DNA of 64,000 bases. It comes from Opitutaceae bacterium (GTDB taxonomy: Bacteria > Verrucomicrobiota > Verrucomicrobiia > Opitutales > Opitutaceae). Below, piece after piece: positions 26,490 to 36,741 of the stretch (positions are counted from its first letter, which is position 1; every line of letters starts with the position of its first letter). A program made the translations under genes and the position numbers. The DNA lies in the NCBI GenBank assembly GCA_028691845.1, contig JAQUYL010000008.1:1-64000 (forward strand), read 5' to 3'. The notes below the pieces were generated by a model. The model was not told where the DNA came from. It worked only from the letters and a program-made list of their open reading frames with translations, and did no database searches.

Positions 26490-26690
26490 ATGCCCCCCGC
26501 TGCCACGTCAGCGCGGCCGATTCACCTTACGGCCGGCCGGCGGGCACAGGCCAGCGCCGCCCTGGCGGCGAACGCCCGGCAGGGAAATGGACCTCCACCG
26601 CGGCGGCCCGACGCGGCCAAAACGTCGTTGTCGCCCGCGATCCGATCGCGTTTGCTCCCCTTCTTACATCCGCCACCTTCCACCGATTCC

Positions 26691-27146
26691 ATGCCCTATC
26701 GCATCGCCAAAATCTTCAACATCGAGTGCGGCCACATCATCTCCAAGCACCCCGGCAAGTGCCGCTTCCCCCACGGCCACAGCCACCGGGTCGAGGTCGT
26801 TCTCGCCGCCGACACCCTCGACGCGCATGACATGGTGTGTGACTTCCAGGCGGTGAAGCAGATGCTGCATGACTTCCTTGATGGCTGGGATCACGCGCTC
26901 TGCCTCAACACCGACGATCCCCATTTCGCCTTCTTTTCGAAAAACTACGGCGCGCACATCGTTCCGTTCGGGCACACCGATCCCACCAGCGAGGTGATGG
27001 CCCGGACTATTTTCGCGGAACTCAAGCGCGCCCTCGCAGCCGCCCAACTTGACGCCGCGTTCCAGCCCCCCCTCCAAGCGAACGTCCGAGTCGAACGCGT
27101 CCGGATCACTGAAACCGAAACCAGCTGGGCGGAGTATTCGGAGTAG
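26691..27146 (+). CDS. queD: 6-pyruvoyl-tetrahydropterin synthase / QueD-family enzyme
   Basis: 151 residues from ATG 26691; the preceding 200 bases are not coding-like. Zinc ligands and the catalytic Cys are recognisable: ECGHIISKHPGKC supplies a His and the Cys, and PHGHSHRVEVVL the HxH pair. MVCDFQAVKQMLHDFLD plus WDHALCLN match the family's substrate-pocket block, and RITETETSW near the end carries the catalytic Glu. QueD converts dihydroneopterin triphosphate to 6-carboxytetrahydropterin in queuosine synthesis. A queF gene 35 kb away in the window shows the pathway's later step is encoded, supporting a queuosine role over biopterin. Confidence 0.78.
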   Translation: MPYRIAKIFNIECGHIISKHPGKCRFPHGHSHRVEVVLAADTLDAHDMVCDFQAVKQMLHDFLDGWDHALCLNTDDPHFAFFSKNYGAHIVPFGHTDPTSEVMARTIFAELKRALAAAQLDAAFQPPLQANVRVERVRITETETSWAEYSE

Positions 27147-27174
27147 GGCCGGCCGAACGCCCCGGACGGCCGCC

Positions 27175-28179
27175 TCAGGGGATTTTCAATTTCATCCCGA
27201 TCTTGAGCGGGGAGTCTGCGCTGGCCAGCTGGTCGCGATTGGCGGCCAGCACGTCGCGCCACTTTGAACGCGAACCATAGTACCGCAGCGCAAGGTTCAT
27301 AAGCGTATCGCCCGGACCGATTACATGGATGCGCCCCCCTCTGGTCGCGGAGGGGGCCGGTCCCGTCGCGACGGCCGGAGCCGGCTGGCCCGGCGAGGCC
27401 TCGCGGCGGGAAAGTGCTCCGGACCCGGAAGCAGCCACCGACGGCGGCTCCCTGCGGGGGGGGGCGGACAGCACAGGGGCGCGGGCGGCCGGACGGCCGG
27501 GGACAGTTGATCGCGCATGCACGGTTGGCACGGCACCGGTCAATCCTCCGACTTGGAAGGTGACGGCGGCCGGTTCTTCCGCGTCCGCCTCCGCGGCCGG
27601 AGCGGAATCCTCCCCCACGGGCGCCTCGGAGACAGAGTCCGGCGACATGACCGCCAAGTCGCCGCCCAATCCGCCCTTCATGGCGACGATCTGCCCTTTG
27701 AGCATTTCGTTCTCCTGCTTGAGCCGGTCGATGGCCGCCAGCAGGTCAAGCCGCTCGAACTGGCTGTCCAGCGGCTGAGCCGGCAGCGTCCGGGCGAATT
27801 CGCGCCGGGCCGTGTCGATGCGCTGCTTCACCAGCGGGGTCTGCGGGCTGTTGGGCCGGAGCCGGACGTATTGATTAAAATGGTAGATGGCCAGGATGGG
27901 GTCCTTGATGTGCTGCAGGTAGAGCAGCCCCACTTCGAGGTGCGATTCCGGGGCGTCTTCGCCGCGCCGGGCCATGACCCGTTGAAAGGCGACGAGCGCC
28001 TCCTGATTGCGGCCGGCCTTTACGAGTGCCTGCCCGCGGCGGAAGTCCGGCTCGTCCATTTCCGAGGCGACGGCCAGCCGCCGGTTGCCTTCCGCGCAAC
28101 CAGCCAGTCCGCCCAGCCCGAGCAGCCACAGGCCGCCGGCAAAAAGCAGGAACCAAAACGCGGGGAAACGGCGCAACAC
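27175..28179 (-). CDS. LysM-domain lipoprotein with TPR-like and coiled-coil region
   Basis: 334 residues. The N-terminus is a lipoprotein signal peptide ending in the lipobox LAGC (Cys at about 28). Residues about 45-130 resemble tetratricopeptide helices (RRGQALVKAGRNQEALVAFQ, LEVGLLYLQHIKD). A short coiled coil follows (AAIDRLKQENEMLKGQI), then a long Ala/Pro/Glu-rich linker. The last 50 residues form a LysM domain (IHVIGPGDTLMNLALRYYGS to IGMKLKIP). The layout suggests an envelope protein holding peptidoglycan through LysM. It is convergent with queD. Overall resemblance to YbgF/tol-associated proteins is loose and not claimed. Confidence 0.78.
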   Translation of the reverse strand: MLRRFPAFWFLLFAGGLWLLGLGGLAGCAEGNRRLAVASEMDEPDFRRGQALVKAGRNQEALVAFQRVMARRGEDAPESHLEVGLLYLQHIKDPILAIYHFNQYVRLRPNSPQTPLVKQRIDTARREFARTLPAQPLDSQFERLDLLAAIDRLKQENEMLKGQIVAMKGGLGGDLAVMSPDSVSEAPVGEDSAPAAEADAEEPAAVTFQVGGLTGAVPTVHARSTVPGRPAARAPVLSAPPRREPPSVAASGSGALSRREASPGQPAPAVATGPAPSATRGGRIHVIGPGDTLMNLALRYYGSRSKWRDVLAANRDQLASADSPLKIGMKLKIP

Positions 28180-28251
28180 GGTTGAAAATTGATTGAATGG
28201 GCGAATACGGGCACTACGTTTGTACCTGCTTTCACCTAACTCAAGTATTTG

Positions 28252-29244
28252 ATGTCGCTGGATTCATTATCAATTCTCGCCAAGGCTCGGGCCTGCCTGG
28301 CGGTCGAACGCGAGGCCCTCGAAGCGACAGCCGACGCTCTCGACGAAAATTTCGTGACCATCGCCCGAGTCGTGGAAGAAACGGTCCGGGTCGGCCGCAA
28401 GCTGATTTTCTCGGGCATCGGCAAGTCCGCCCACATCGCCCAGAAGCTCACGGGCACCTTCAACAGCACGGGCCTGCCCTCGTGTTTTCTCGATGCAACG
28501 CAGGCGCTGCACGGTGATCTCGGCCTGTGCGCCGCCGGTGATCTGGCCATCCTCCTCAGCAACAGCGGCGCCACCGAGGAGCTGCTGCGGCTGCTGCCCC
28601 TGTGCGAAAAATTCGGCCTCAAGACCGTGGCGCTGACCGGGTCGCCCGACAGCGAGCTGGCGCGCGGCGCGGACTACCGGCTCATTTACCGGGCGCCGCG
28701 CGAAGCCTGTCCGCTGGCGCTGGCCCCGACCGCCAGCACGACCGCCGCCCTCGGGCTGGGCGACGCGCTGGCCATGGTCGTGCTCGAGAGCCGCGGCTTC
28801 ACCCGGGATGATTATGCCCGGCTGCATCCGGCCGGCACCCTGGGCATGACCCTGCTGCTGCGAGTGCGGGACATCATGCGCACCGGCGAGGCGTGCCCGG
28901 TACTGCCCGAGACGGGCACGACGCAGGAGGCCATATTTGCCATGACCGGGGCCAAGGCCGGAGCCATCGCGCTGGTCGATCCCGGGACCGGCCTGCTCAG
29001 CGGCATTTTCACCGATGGCGACTTCCGGCGCAGCGCGCTGAACGGCGGAAATGATTTCCTGAAGCAACCGGTCGCGCACTTCATGACCCGCCATCCAAAG
29101 ACGATCGCCGCCGACGCGCTGGCGGTCGAGGCGCTCAAGATTTTCCAGCAATTCAAGATCTCCGACCTCATCGCCCTCGCGTCCGACGGCCGGCCCGTCG
29201 GGCTGATTGACGTGCAGGATTTGCCGAAGCTGAAGATGCTGTAG
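28252..29244 (+). CDS. kdsD: D-arabinose-5-phosphate isomerase (KpsF/KdsD/GutQ family)
   Basis: 330 residues from ATG 28252. It interconverts ribulose 5-phosphate and arabinose 5-phosphate, the first step of KDO synthesis for lipopolysaccharide. The SIS domain occupies about residues 30-180: FSGIGKSAHIAQKLTGTFNS, LHGDLGLCAAGDLAILLSNS and the family loop LAPTASTTAALGLGDALA. HPAGTLGM leads into two CBS domains (about 200-260 and 270-328). Length and domain order match the family exactly. The gene is divergent from the LysM lipoprotein gene with a 72-base gap. Confidence 0.92.
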   Translation: MSLDSLSILAKARACLAVEREALEATADALDENFVTIARVVEETVRVGRKLIFSGIGKSAHIAQKLTGTFNSTGLPSCFLDATQALHGDLGLCAAGDLAILLSNSGATEELLRLLPLCEKFGLKTVALTGSPDSELARGADYRLIYRAPREACPLALAPTASTTAALGLGDALAMVVLESRGFTRDDYARLHPAGTLGMTLLLRVRDIMRTGEACPVLPETGTTQEAIFAMTGAKAGAIALVDPGTGLLSGIFTDGDFRRSALNGGNDFLKQPVAHFMTRHPKTIAADALAVEALKIFQQFKISDLIALASDGRPVGLIDVQDLPKLKML

Positions 29245-29423
29245 CGACTCTCCTCCGGGTCGCCCGCATGGGCAGGTGCGGCTGCGTCGGCACGCCCCAC
29301 CTGACGGTCGCCCTGCTGGGAAGAGCGGCCGGGCGCGACCCGCTGGCCCCGGCGATCCGGCACCGGAAATGACCGTCTGACTTTCGCCAAATTTCTCCTC
29401 GCGGTCGGGTCAAAATCACTAGA

Positions 29424-31082
29424 ATGGGTGCATTCCCCATGGCCACCCCTGTTTTCCATTACGAAGAACCGTTCCCCCTCGGCGCCGACGGCACCGAGTA
29501 TCGTCTGCTCTCCCAGGAAGGCATCAGCACGGCGCTTTTCGAAGGCCGTGAGATCCTGAAGGTCGCTCCGGAGGCGCTCGCGTTTCTCACGCAGCAGGCC
29601 TTCCACGACTGCACGTTCATGCTGCGCCCAAAACACCTTCAGCAGGTCGCCGCCATTCTCGACGATCCCGAGGCCTCCGCCAATGACCGCTTTGTCGCGC
29701 TGGCGATGCTGAAGAACGCCGAAATCTCCGCCCAGGGAATCCTGCCCTTCTGTCAGGACACCGGCACGGCGATCGTGATGGCTAAAAAAGGGCAGCAGGT
29801 CTGGACCGGCGCCAACGACGCGGAGTTCATCTCCCAGGGCGTCTACGAGTGCTACACCAAGGAAAATTGCCGTTACTCCCAGACTGCGCCTCTCGACATG
29901 TGGCGCGAGACCAACACCGGCACAAACCTGCCGGCGCAGATCGACATCCATGCGACCGAGGGTGCAAAATACGAGTTCCTCTTCATCGCAAAGGGCGGCG
30001 GATCGGCCAACAAAACCTACCTGTTTCAGGAGACGAAAGCCCTGCTCAATCCGAAAAGCCTCGAAAAATTCGTCGCCGAAAAACTGTCCTATATCGGCGC
30101 CGCCGCCTGCCCTCCCTACCACTTCGTGATTGTGATCGGCGGCACCAGCGCGGAGGCCTGCCTCAAGACGGTCAAGCTCGCCTCGGCCAAGTATTACGAT
30201 CAGCTGCCGACCACCGGCAACGAGCACGGACGGGCGTTCCGCGACCTCGCGCTGGAGGCGCAGATCCTCAAGCTGGCGCAGCAGGGCGGCATCGGCGCGC
30301 AGTTCGGGGGCAAGTATTTCGCGCTGGACGTGCGTGTCGTCCGCTTGCCGCGCCATGGCGCCAGCTGTCCCGTGGGAGTGGGCGTATCGTGCAGCGCCGA
30401 CCGCAACATCCGGGGCAAGATTACAAAGGAGGGCATCTTCCTCGAACAGATGGAGGCCAATCCCGGCCGTTTCATCCCGGCCTCCCTGCGCACGCTGAAG
30501 GACGAGAACATCGTCCGCATCGATCTCACCCGCCCGATGGCGGAAATCCGCGCCCAGCTCTCGCGCCATCCGATCACCACCCGCCTCTCGCTCAACGGCC
30601 CGATGATCGTCGCCCGGGATATCGCCCACGCGAAACTCAAGGAGCGCCTCGACGCCGGCCAGGGGCTGCCGCAATACATCAAGGACCATCCCGTGTATTA
30701 CGCCGGCCCGGCCAAGACCCCGAAAGGCTACGCCTCGGGTTCGTTCGGTCCGACCACCGCGGGACGCATGGACAGCTATGTCGACCTCTTCCAATCACAG
30801 GGCGGCTCGCTGGTCATGCTGGCCAAGGGCAACCGCAGCAAGGCGGTGACGGACGCCTGCAAGAAATTCGGCGGATTCTACCTCGGCAGCATCGGCGGCC
30901 CCGCGGCCCTCCTGGCCAAGGAAAACATCAAAAAAGTCGAGGTGCTGGAATATCCCGAGCTCGGCATGGAAGCGGTGTGGAAGATCGAAGTGGAGGATTT
31001 CCCGGCATTCATCCTGGTTGATGACAAGGGCAACGATTTCTACGCCAGCAGCTGCGGGGTCCGGGTGCCCGGCAAGAGTTGA
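29424..31082 (+). CDS. fumA: Fumarate hydratase class I (iron-sulfur)
   Basis: 552 residues from ATG 29424; ATG 29439 is an alternative start. It interconverts fumarate and malate in the citric acid cycle using a [4Fe-4S] cluster. The three cluster cysteines are in [10 protein letters not shown] (about 110), [16 protein letters not shown] and [10 protein letters not shown]. Both fused modules are present: the alpha-type N-terminal domain with TAPLDMW and [10 protein letters not shown], and the beta-type C-terminal domain with [20 protein letters not shown], then [20 protein letters not shown]. Length fits E. coli FumA/FumB. A separate class II fumarase is encoded at 35199-36608. A weak stem-loop follows at 31109-31143. 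Confidence 0.93.
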   Translation: MGAFPMATPVFHYEEPFPLGADGTEYRLLSQEGISTALFEGREILKVAPEALAFLTQQAFHDCTFMLRPKHLQQVAAILDDPEASANDRFVALAMLKNAEISAQGILPFCQDTGTAIVMAKKGQQVWTGANDAEFISQGVYECYTKENCRYSQTAPLDMWRETNTGTNLPAQIDIHATEGAKYEFLFIAKGGGSANKTYLFQETKALLNPKSLEKFVAEKLSYIGAAACPPYHFVIVIGGTSAEACLKTVKLASAKYYDQLPTTGNEHGRAFRDLALEAQILKLAQQGGIGAQFGGKYFALDVRVVRLPRHGASCPVGVGVSCSADRNIRGKITKEGIFLEQMEANPGRFIPASLRTLKDENIVRIDLTRPMAEIRAQLSRHPITTRLSLNGPMIVARDIAHAKLKERLDAGQGLPQYIKDHPVYYAGPAKTPKGYASGSFGPTTAGRMDSYVDLFQSQGGSLVMLAKGNRSKAVTDACKKFGGFYLGSIGGPAALLAKENIKKVEVLEYPELGMEAVWKIEVEDFPAFILVDDKGNDFYASSCGVRVPGKS

Positions 31083-31108
31083 TTCGCCTCGCCCTCCCGG
31101 CCGGACAG

Positions 31109-31143
31109 GCTGCCCGCCGGCGCCGCCCCACCCCCGGGGCAGC
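31109..31143 (+). terminator. Possible terminator hairpin after class I fumarase
   Basis: gctgccc (31109-31115) pairs with gggcagc (31137-31143), 25 bases after the fumarase stop, followed by gatgattttct. The loop is long and the T-run weak, so efficiency is uncertain. Confidence 0.35.
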
Positions 31144-31340
31144 GATGATTTTCTCCCCGGCACCGCTCCCCCGTCCCGCTGCCGCCCGAGCCATGTACCT
31201 CTCCTGACGGGCGGCATCAACGAAGCGCCGCAGCTGTTCCGGCAGACGGATTTTTCCGGCCAAGAGGAGAAAGCGCGGACGCAATCCTTTTCGATAAAAA
31301 TTAGCGCGCGTTCTAAAAAAAAATTCCCCTCTGAAATCCG

Positions 31341-31662
31341 GAAACCGGTTTGACTTTGCCGCCAAGAGTTTCATCCATTTAATCCGGTTCCGGGTTTGTT
31401 CCCGCCGCGTGGCGGATCTCTCACAATCGCGTCCTTGCCGCGACGTGACGAGCAGGCTCTTTCACGTAGGGTTAATCGCCCTAGTGTGTGAGAGTTTAGC
31501 CCGCCGCGAAGCGACAAGCCACCCCTCGGGAGATCGGCCTCGCCCGCGAGGGCCACGAGGGGAATGGACTCCAAACCGAAAAATGCGGAGGTTCCCCCCC
31601 CCGGTCCCTGCTTCATCATTTTTGTATCATTCTCCAGTTTTTCGCCAACCCACCTTACTGTC
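31341..31662 (+). promoter_or_regulatory. Long structured leader upstream of nrdJ
   Basis: This gene-free stretch carries several consecutive stem-loops on the plus strand: ccgcc/ggcgg near 31409-31425, an imperfect long stem around taggg/cccta at about 31458-31495 with ctct/agag at its base, and a nested structure with outer arms cccctcg/cgagggg at about 31522-31562 enclosing cctcgc/gcgagg. The density suggests a cis-acting RNA. A B12-responsive switch would suit a B12-dependent reductase, but I could not match the conserved B12-box, so the ligand is open. The part from 31144 to 31340 shows only an A-rich run. Confidence 0.4.
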
Positions 31663-34161
31663 ATGAATCCGTCCGTGGACGACCGTCTTCAAATTTCGAC
31701 CCCGGTATTTTCGCTGAGCAGGGCGATCCCCGCTTCCGCGCGCCAGGTTACCAAGCGCGACGGCAGCCAGGTCAAGTTCGACCTCAACAAGATTAGCCGC
31801 GCGATCGCACTCGCGTTTTATGATGTCAAAACCGACGGGGCGGAAAACCCCTATCGCAACGACATGCTGGCATTGTATGGCCTTGATGCCGACGCCTTCC
31901 ATGCCGTCACGAAAATTTCCGACCAGGTGTCCAAGGGGCTGGAACTCTATTACCGCGACGGCCGGCATCCGACGATCGAGCAGATCCAGAACATGGTCGA
32001 GATGACGATCGTGATGGCCGGCCATTGGGAGGTGGCCCGCGCCTTCATGAGCTACCGGCTCACGCATGCCGCGCGCCGCCTGAACCGCTACGGCGACAGC
32101 GGTCTGGCCGACTACATCGCGATGGCAAAATACGCGCGCTACCGCCCCGAGCTGGGCCGCCGCGAAACCTTCGCGGAAGGGGTCGTCCGCGTCCGCGAGA
32201 TGCACCGGGTTTTCTTCGCCGACAAATTGGAGTGCGCGACGCCGGTCGAACTGCCCCCCGAGGTATCGACGCTGGCCGACGGCAACGCCGGCCTGCTCAA
32301 GGGCCTCCTGGCAGACACCACACTCGAAGATCTTATCGAGGAGGCATTTGCCAAGGTCGCGGACAAGACGGTGCTCCCCTCCATGCGGAGCATGCAGTTT
32401 GGCGGCAAAGCCATCCTTAAGAATGAGGCACGGCTCTTCAACTGCTCTTTCTCCAACCTCGACCGGGTGGATTTTTTCCGGGAGTATTTTTGGCTGCTTC
32501 TGTGTGGCTGCGGGGTCGGTTTCTCCGTGCAGAAGCATCATGTCGCCCTGCTGCCGCCGCTCCCCAAGCGCGGCAACGAGTTCGACATGGAAGTCGTGCA
32601 CCACGAGGTGGCCGACACGATCGAAGGCTGGGCCGATTCGCTCGACGCGCTGATCCGCTCCTACTACGACGGCCGGAAGGTTGAGTTCAATTTCGCCAAA
32701 ATCCGCCCGCGCGGCACCCCCCTCAAAACCAGCGGCGGCAAGGCTCCCGGCCACATGCCGCTCAAGCTCGCGCTCGCCAAGGTGGAGGAAATCCTCACCA
32801 ATGCCAGCGGCCGGAACCTCCGGAGCATCGAACTGTACGACATCTGCATGCATGTCGCCGGCGCCGTCCTGAGCGGCGGCATCCGCCGTTCCGCGACCAT
32901 CTGCCTCTTCTCCCCTGACGACGAAGAGATGATGGCGGCCAAGACCGGCAACTGGTTCGAGAAGAACCCGCAGCGCAGCGCCTCCAACAACAGCGCCGTC
33001 CTCTCCCGCAACGAGAACAACCGCGAGCACTTCCGCAAGCTCTTCGCCGCCCAGAAGGAATTCGGCGAGCCCGGCTTCTACTTCTGCGACAATCCCGATG
33101 CCGGCGCAAACCCCTGCGTGGAGATCGGCCTGCTGCCGGTCATCGAAAATGTGACGCCGGAGATCGAGAGCAAGCTTTACGCCTACGGCTACAAGGGAGA
33201 CCTGCCCGCGACCACCCGCCTCTCCGGCTTCCAGATGTGCAATCTGACCACGATCAACGGGGCGGCTTGCGCCAACGAGGAGGAGTTCTACAAGGCATCC
33301 ATTTACGCGGCCACCATCGGCACCCTGCAGGCGGCTTATACCAACATGCCGTACCTCGGGCCGGTCACCCGCGTCATCAATGAAACCGACGCGCTGCTCG
33401 GAGTCTCGATCTGCGGATTCATGGACAATCCGCAGCTTTTCTTCAATCCGCTGACGCTCACCAAGGGCGCCCGGCTGGCGCGGGCGACCAACCTGCTCGT
33501 GGCGAAGCTGATTGGCATCAATCCCGCCGCCCGCGTCACCTGCGTAAAGCCCGAGGGCACCGCGAGCCTGCTGCTCAACGCCGCCTCCGGCATTCATCCG
33601 CACCATTCCCGCCACTACTTCCGCCGGGTCCAGGCCAATCGCAAGGAGGCCATCTATCTGCATTTCAAGGCGATGAACCCGCAGATGACCGAGCCGTCCA
33701 TCTACCGCCCCCATACGGACGATTGCATTACCTTCCCCGTGGAGGCGCCAAAGCATGCCCTCCTGCGCTCCGAGCTGACGGCGATCCAGTTCCTGGACCT
33801 CGTGAAGCTGGTGCAGCAGGCGTGGGTGCTCAATGGCACGAGCGAGAGCAACCGTTCGCCCGACGTGCTCCACAATGTCTCCAACACCTGCACGGTGAAC
33901 ACGGACGAATGGGACAAGGTGCGCGAATTCATCTGGGCGAACCGCCGGTTTTTCACCGGCATTTCGCTGCTCGCCGCGACCGGCGACAAGGCCTATGCGC
34001 AAGCCCCGCGCGAAGCGGTCGTCAGTGAGGGCGATGTTGCCCGGTGGAATGCGCTCCAGCCCAGGGAAGTGGACTATACGACGCTCCACGAAAAGACCGA
34101 CGAAACCAAGCTGAAGGAAATCATCGCCTGCGCCGGCGGCGCCTGCGAACTGAGCATCTGA
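31663..34161 (+). CDS. nrdJ: Adenosylcobalamin-dependent ribonucleotide reductase, monomeric class II
   Basis: 832 residues from ATG 31663. It reduces ribonucleotides to deoxyribonucleotides using a B12-generated thiyl radical. An ATP-cone (about residues 28-115, VTKRDGSQVKFDLNKISRAI) gives allosteric control. All cysteines known from the Lactobacillus enzyme have counterparts: LFNCSFSN, the radical site in NPCVEIG, QMCNLTTING, and the C-terminal redox pair CAGGAC. The substrate-recognition block GGIRRSATICLFSPDDEEM fits the monomeric RTPR-like branch. No nrdB or other reductase gene is nearby. The unusually long leader upstream may regulate it. A strong terminator follows at 34194. Confidence 0.93.
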   Translation: MNPSVDDRLQISTPVFSLSRAIPASARQVTKRDGSQVKFDLNKISRAIALAFYDVKTDGAENPYRNDMLALYGLDADAFHAVTKISDQVSKGLELYYRDGRHPTIEQIQNMVEMTIVMAGHWEVARAFMSYRLTHAARRLNRYGDSGLADYIAMAKYARYRPELGRRETFAEGVVRVREMHRVFFADKLECATPVELPPEVSTLADGNAGLLKGLLADTTLEDLIEEAFAKVADKTVLPSMRSMQFGGKAILKNEARLFNCSFSNLDRVDFFREYFWLLLCGCGVGFSVQKHHVALLPPLPKRGNEFDMEVVHHEVADTIEGWADSLDALIRSYYDGRKVEFNFAKIRPRGTPLKTSGGKAPGHMPLKLALAKVEEILTNASGRNLRSIELYDICMHVAGAVLSGGIRRSATICLFSPDDEEMMAAKTGNWFEKNPQRSASNNSAVLSRNENNREHFRKLFAAQKEFGEPGFYFCDNPDAGANPCVEIGLLPVIENVTPEIESKLYAYGYKGDLPATTRLSGFQMCNLTTINGAACANEEEFYKASIYAATIGTLQAAYTNMPYLGPVTRVINETDALLGVSICGFMDNPQLFFNPLTLTKGARLARATNLLVAKLIGINPAARVTCVKPEGTASLLLNAASGIHPHHSRHYFRRVQANRKEAIYLHFKAMNPQMTEPSIYRPHTDDCITFPVEAPKHALLRSELTAIQFLDLVKLVQQAWVLNGTSESNRSPDVLHNVSNTCTVNTDEWDKVREFIWANRRFFTGISLLAATGDKAYAQAPREAVVSEGDVARWNALQPREVDYTTLHEKTDETKLKEIIACAGGACELSI

Positions 34162-34193
34162 CCGCTGGAGGGGCCCGAAGGCCTGTCTGATTT

Positions 34194-34239
34194 AACGCCG
34201 GACGCCGGGGCACTCCCCCGCTTCCGGCGTTTCTCTTTT
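34194..34239 (+). terminator. Rho-independent terminator of nrdJ
   Basis: Perfect 9-bp stem, aacgccgga (34194-34202) with tccggcgtt (34223-34231), followed by tctcttttt. It lies 32 bases after the nrdJ stop, between convergent genes. Confidence 0.85.
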
Positions 34240-35157
34240 TCAGCCCGACGGGGAGGCGCCCGGCGGCACGACCCAGGCGCTGATCGGGTGCGCCCGGCCG
34301 CATTCCGGGCAGTTGATCACGTCGTATTGGGCTCCGCAGTGGGGGCAATGGCCTGTCGCAAAGATATCGAAGGACTGGCGGCATTGGCCGCATCGCCACA
34401 GGGCGCCGACGGGAGGCGCGGTCTGGCAGGCGGGACAGGCAAATCCCTCGTGACGCGGCGCGGCGGCTATCCTGGCAAGGGAGCGCGCTTCCTGCAGGCC
34501 GCCCCAACAATTGAGCAGGATGAAGCCGGCGATCAGCCCCATCCAGATCGACTGCTGCAGCACGGCCACCGCGATCACCAGTCCCACCCCCAGCAGGCCC
34601 ACGACGCTTGCCGCCAGCAGGCTCCGGGCGCGTCCGAGCGGAAACCACAACAGTGAGCGCAGGATCTGCCCCCCATCCAGGGGATAAATCGGCAGGATAT
34701 TGAAAATCAGGAGACCCAGATTCATTAGCGCGGCGTCCCGCAGAAACGCGTGGGCGTTGGGATTGACCGTCGCCCAGCCCCACCTTTGATCCAGGATGGC
34801 CACCAGCCCGAAGAGGACGAACAGCGCCACGTTCACGAGTGGTCCGGCCGCTATGCTCCAGAGCGTCGCCCCGGGCCGCGGCGGCGGGGACACATACGCC
34901 ACCCCGCCCAGGGGCCAAAGGACGATCAGGTCCGCCCGGCCTCCCACCTGCCGGCAGGCCAGCGCGTGGCCGAATTCGTGCAGCAGCACGAGCCCGAACA
35001 GGGTCAGATATTCCACCAGGTTCCAGACGGGCGAGGAATAGCGGGACGACCGGCTCGAGATCTCGAGCATCGCGACCAAAAACCAGGACCAATGCAGATA
35101 CACATTGATCCCGGAAAATTGGAACAGCCGGAACGACCCCTGGTGGGATGGTGTCAT
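34240..35157 (-). CDS. Site-2-protease-family (M50) membrane metalloprotease with C-terminal zinc ribbons
   Basis: 305 residues from ATG 35157. The zinc-binding HEFGH (about residues 60-64) sits in a membrane helix, and the third ligand motif is IYPLDGGQILRSL (about 152-164), as in stand-alone M50 rhomboid-like S2P enzymes that cleave transmembrane substrates. Five to six hydrophobic segments are visible. The last 70 residues hold paired CPAC...CGQC and CPHC...CPEC motifs, two zinc ribbons that probably bind a substrate or regulator in the cytoplasm. The gene lies 42 bases downstream of fumC, read in the same direction. Confidence 0.85.
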   Translation of the reverse strand: MTPSHQGSFRLFQFSGINVYLHWSWFLVAMLEISSRSSRYSSPVWNLVEYLTLFGLVLLHEFGHALACRQVGGRADLIVLWPLGGVAYVSPPPRPGATLWSIAAGPLVNVALFVLFGLVAILDQRWGWATVNPNAHAFLRDAALMNLGLLIFNILPIYPLDGGQILRSLLWFPLGRARSLLAASVVGLLGVGLVIAVAVLQQSIWMGLIAGFILLNCWGGLQEARSLARIAAAPRHEGFACPACQTAPPVGALWRCGQCRQSFDIFATGHCPHCGAQYDVINCPECGRAHPISAWVVPPGASPSG

Positions 35158-35198
35158 GCGCGAGTCATACCAGCCGCCGGCCCGGCGGCAAGGCCCGG

Positions 35199-36608
<1,410 letters not shown>

Positions 36609-36649
36609 GACGGGCATGATAAGCCCGATTGTTCCCCGTGACAAAAACG

Positions 36650-36671
36650 AAAAACCGCCCGGGGGGGGCGG
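36650..36671 (-). terminator. Rho-independent terminator of the sigma-factor operon
   Basis: On the minus strand CCGCCC (36671-36666) pairs with GGGCGG (36660-36655), a C-rich tetraloop-like gap between, followed by TTTTTCG. It lies about 70 bases after the stop of the sigma partner gene. Confidence 0.7.
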
Positions 36672-36741
36672 ACAAGACGGACCGGTGGGCTGGCGTGGTT
36701 CGAGAGCGGTCAGCCCGGACAGCGGCCACCGCTGTTGCCGG

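Noticed and set aside
28812..30794. A 660-residue open frame antisense to kdsD and fumarase
   Set aside because: Crosses two well-supported plus-strand genes and the gap between them, with no recognisable family.
31341..31662. Cobalamin riboswitch upstream of nrdJ
   Set aside because: The leader is structured, but I could not find the conserved B12-box or the GCCACTG core; kept only as an unidentified structured leader.
31627..34089. An 820-residue open frame antisense to nrdJ
   Set aside because: It mirrors the codon structure of nrdJ in GC-rich DNA; the plus-strand protein has all reductase motifs.
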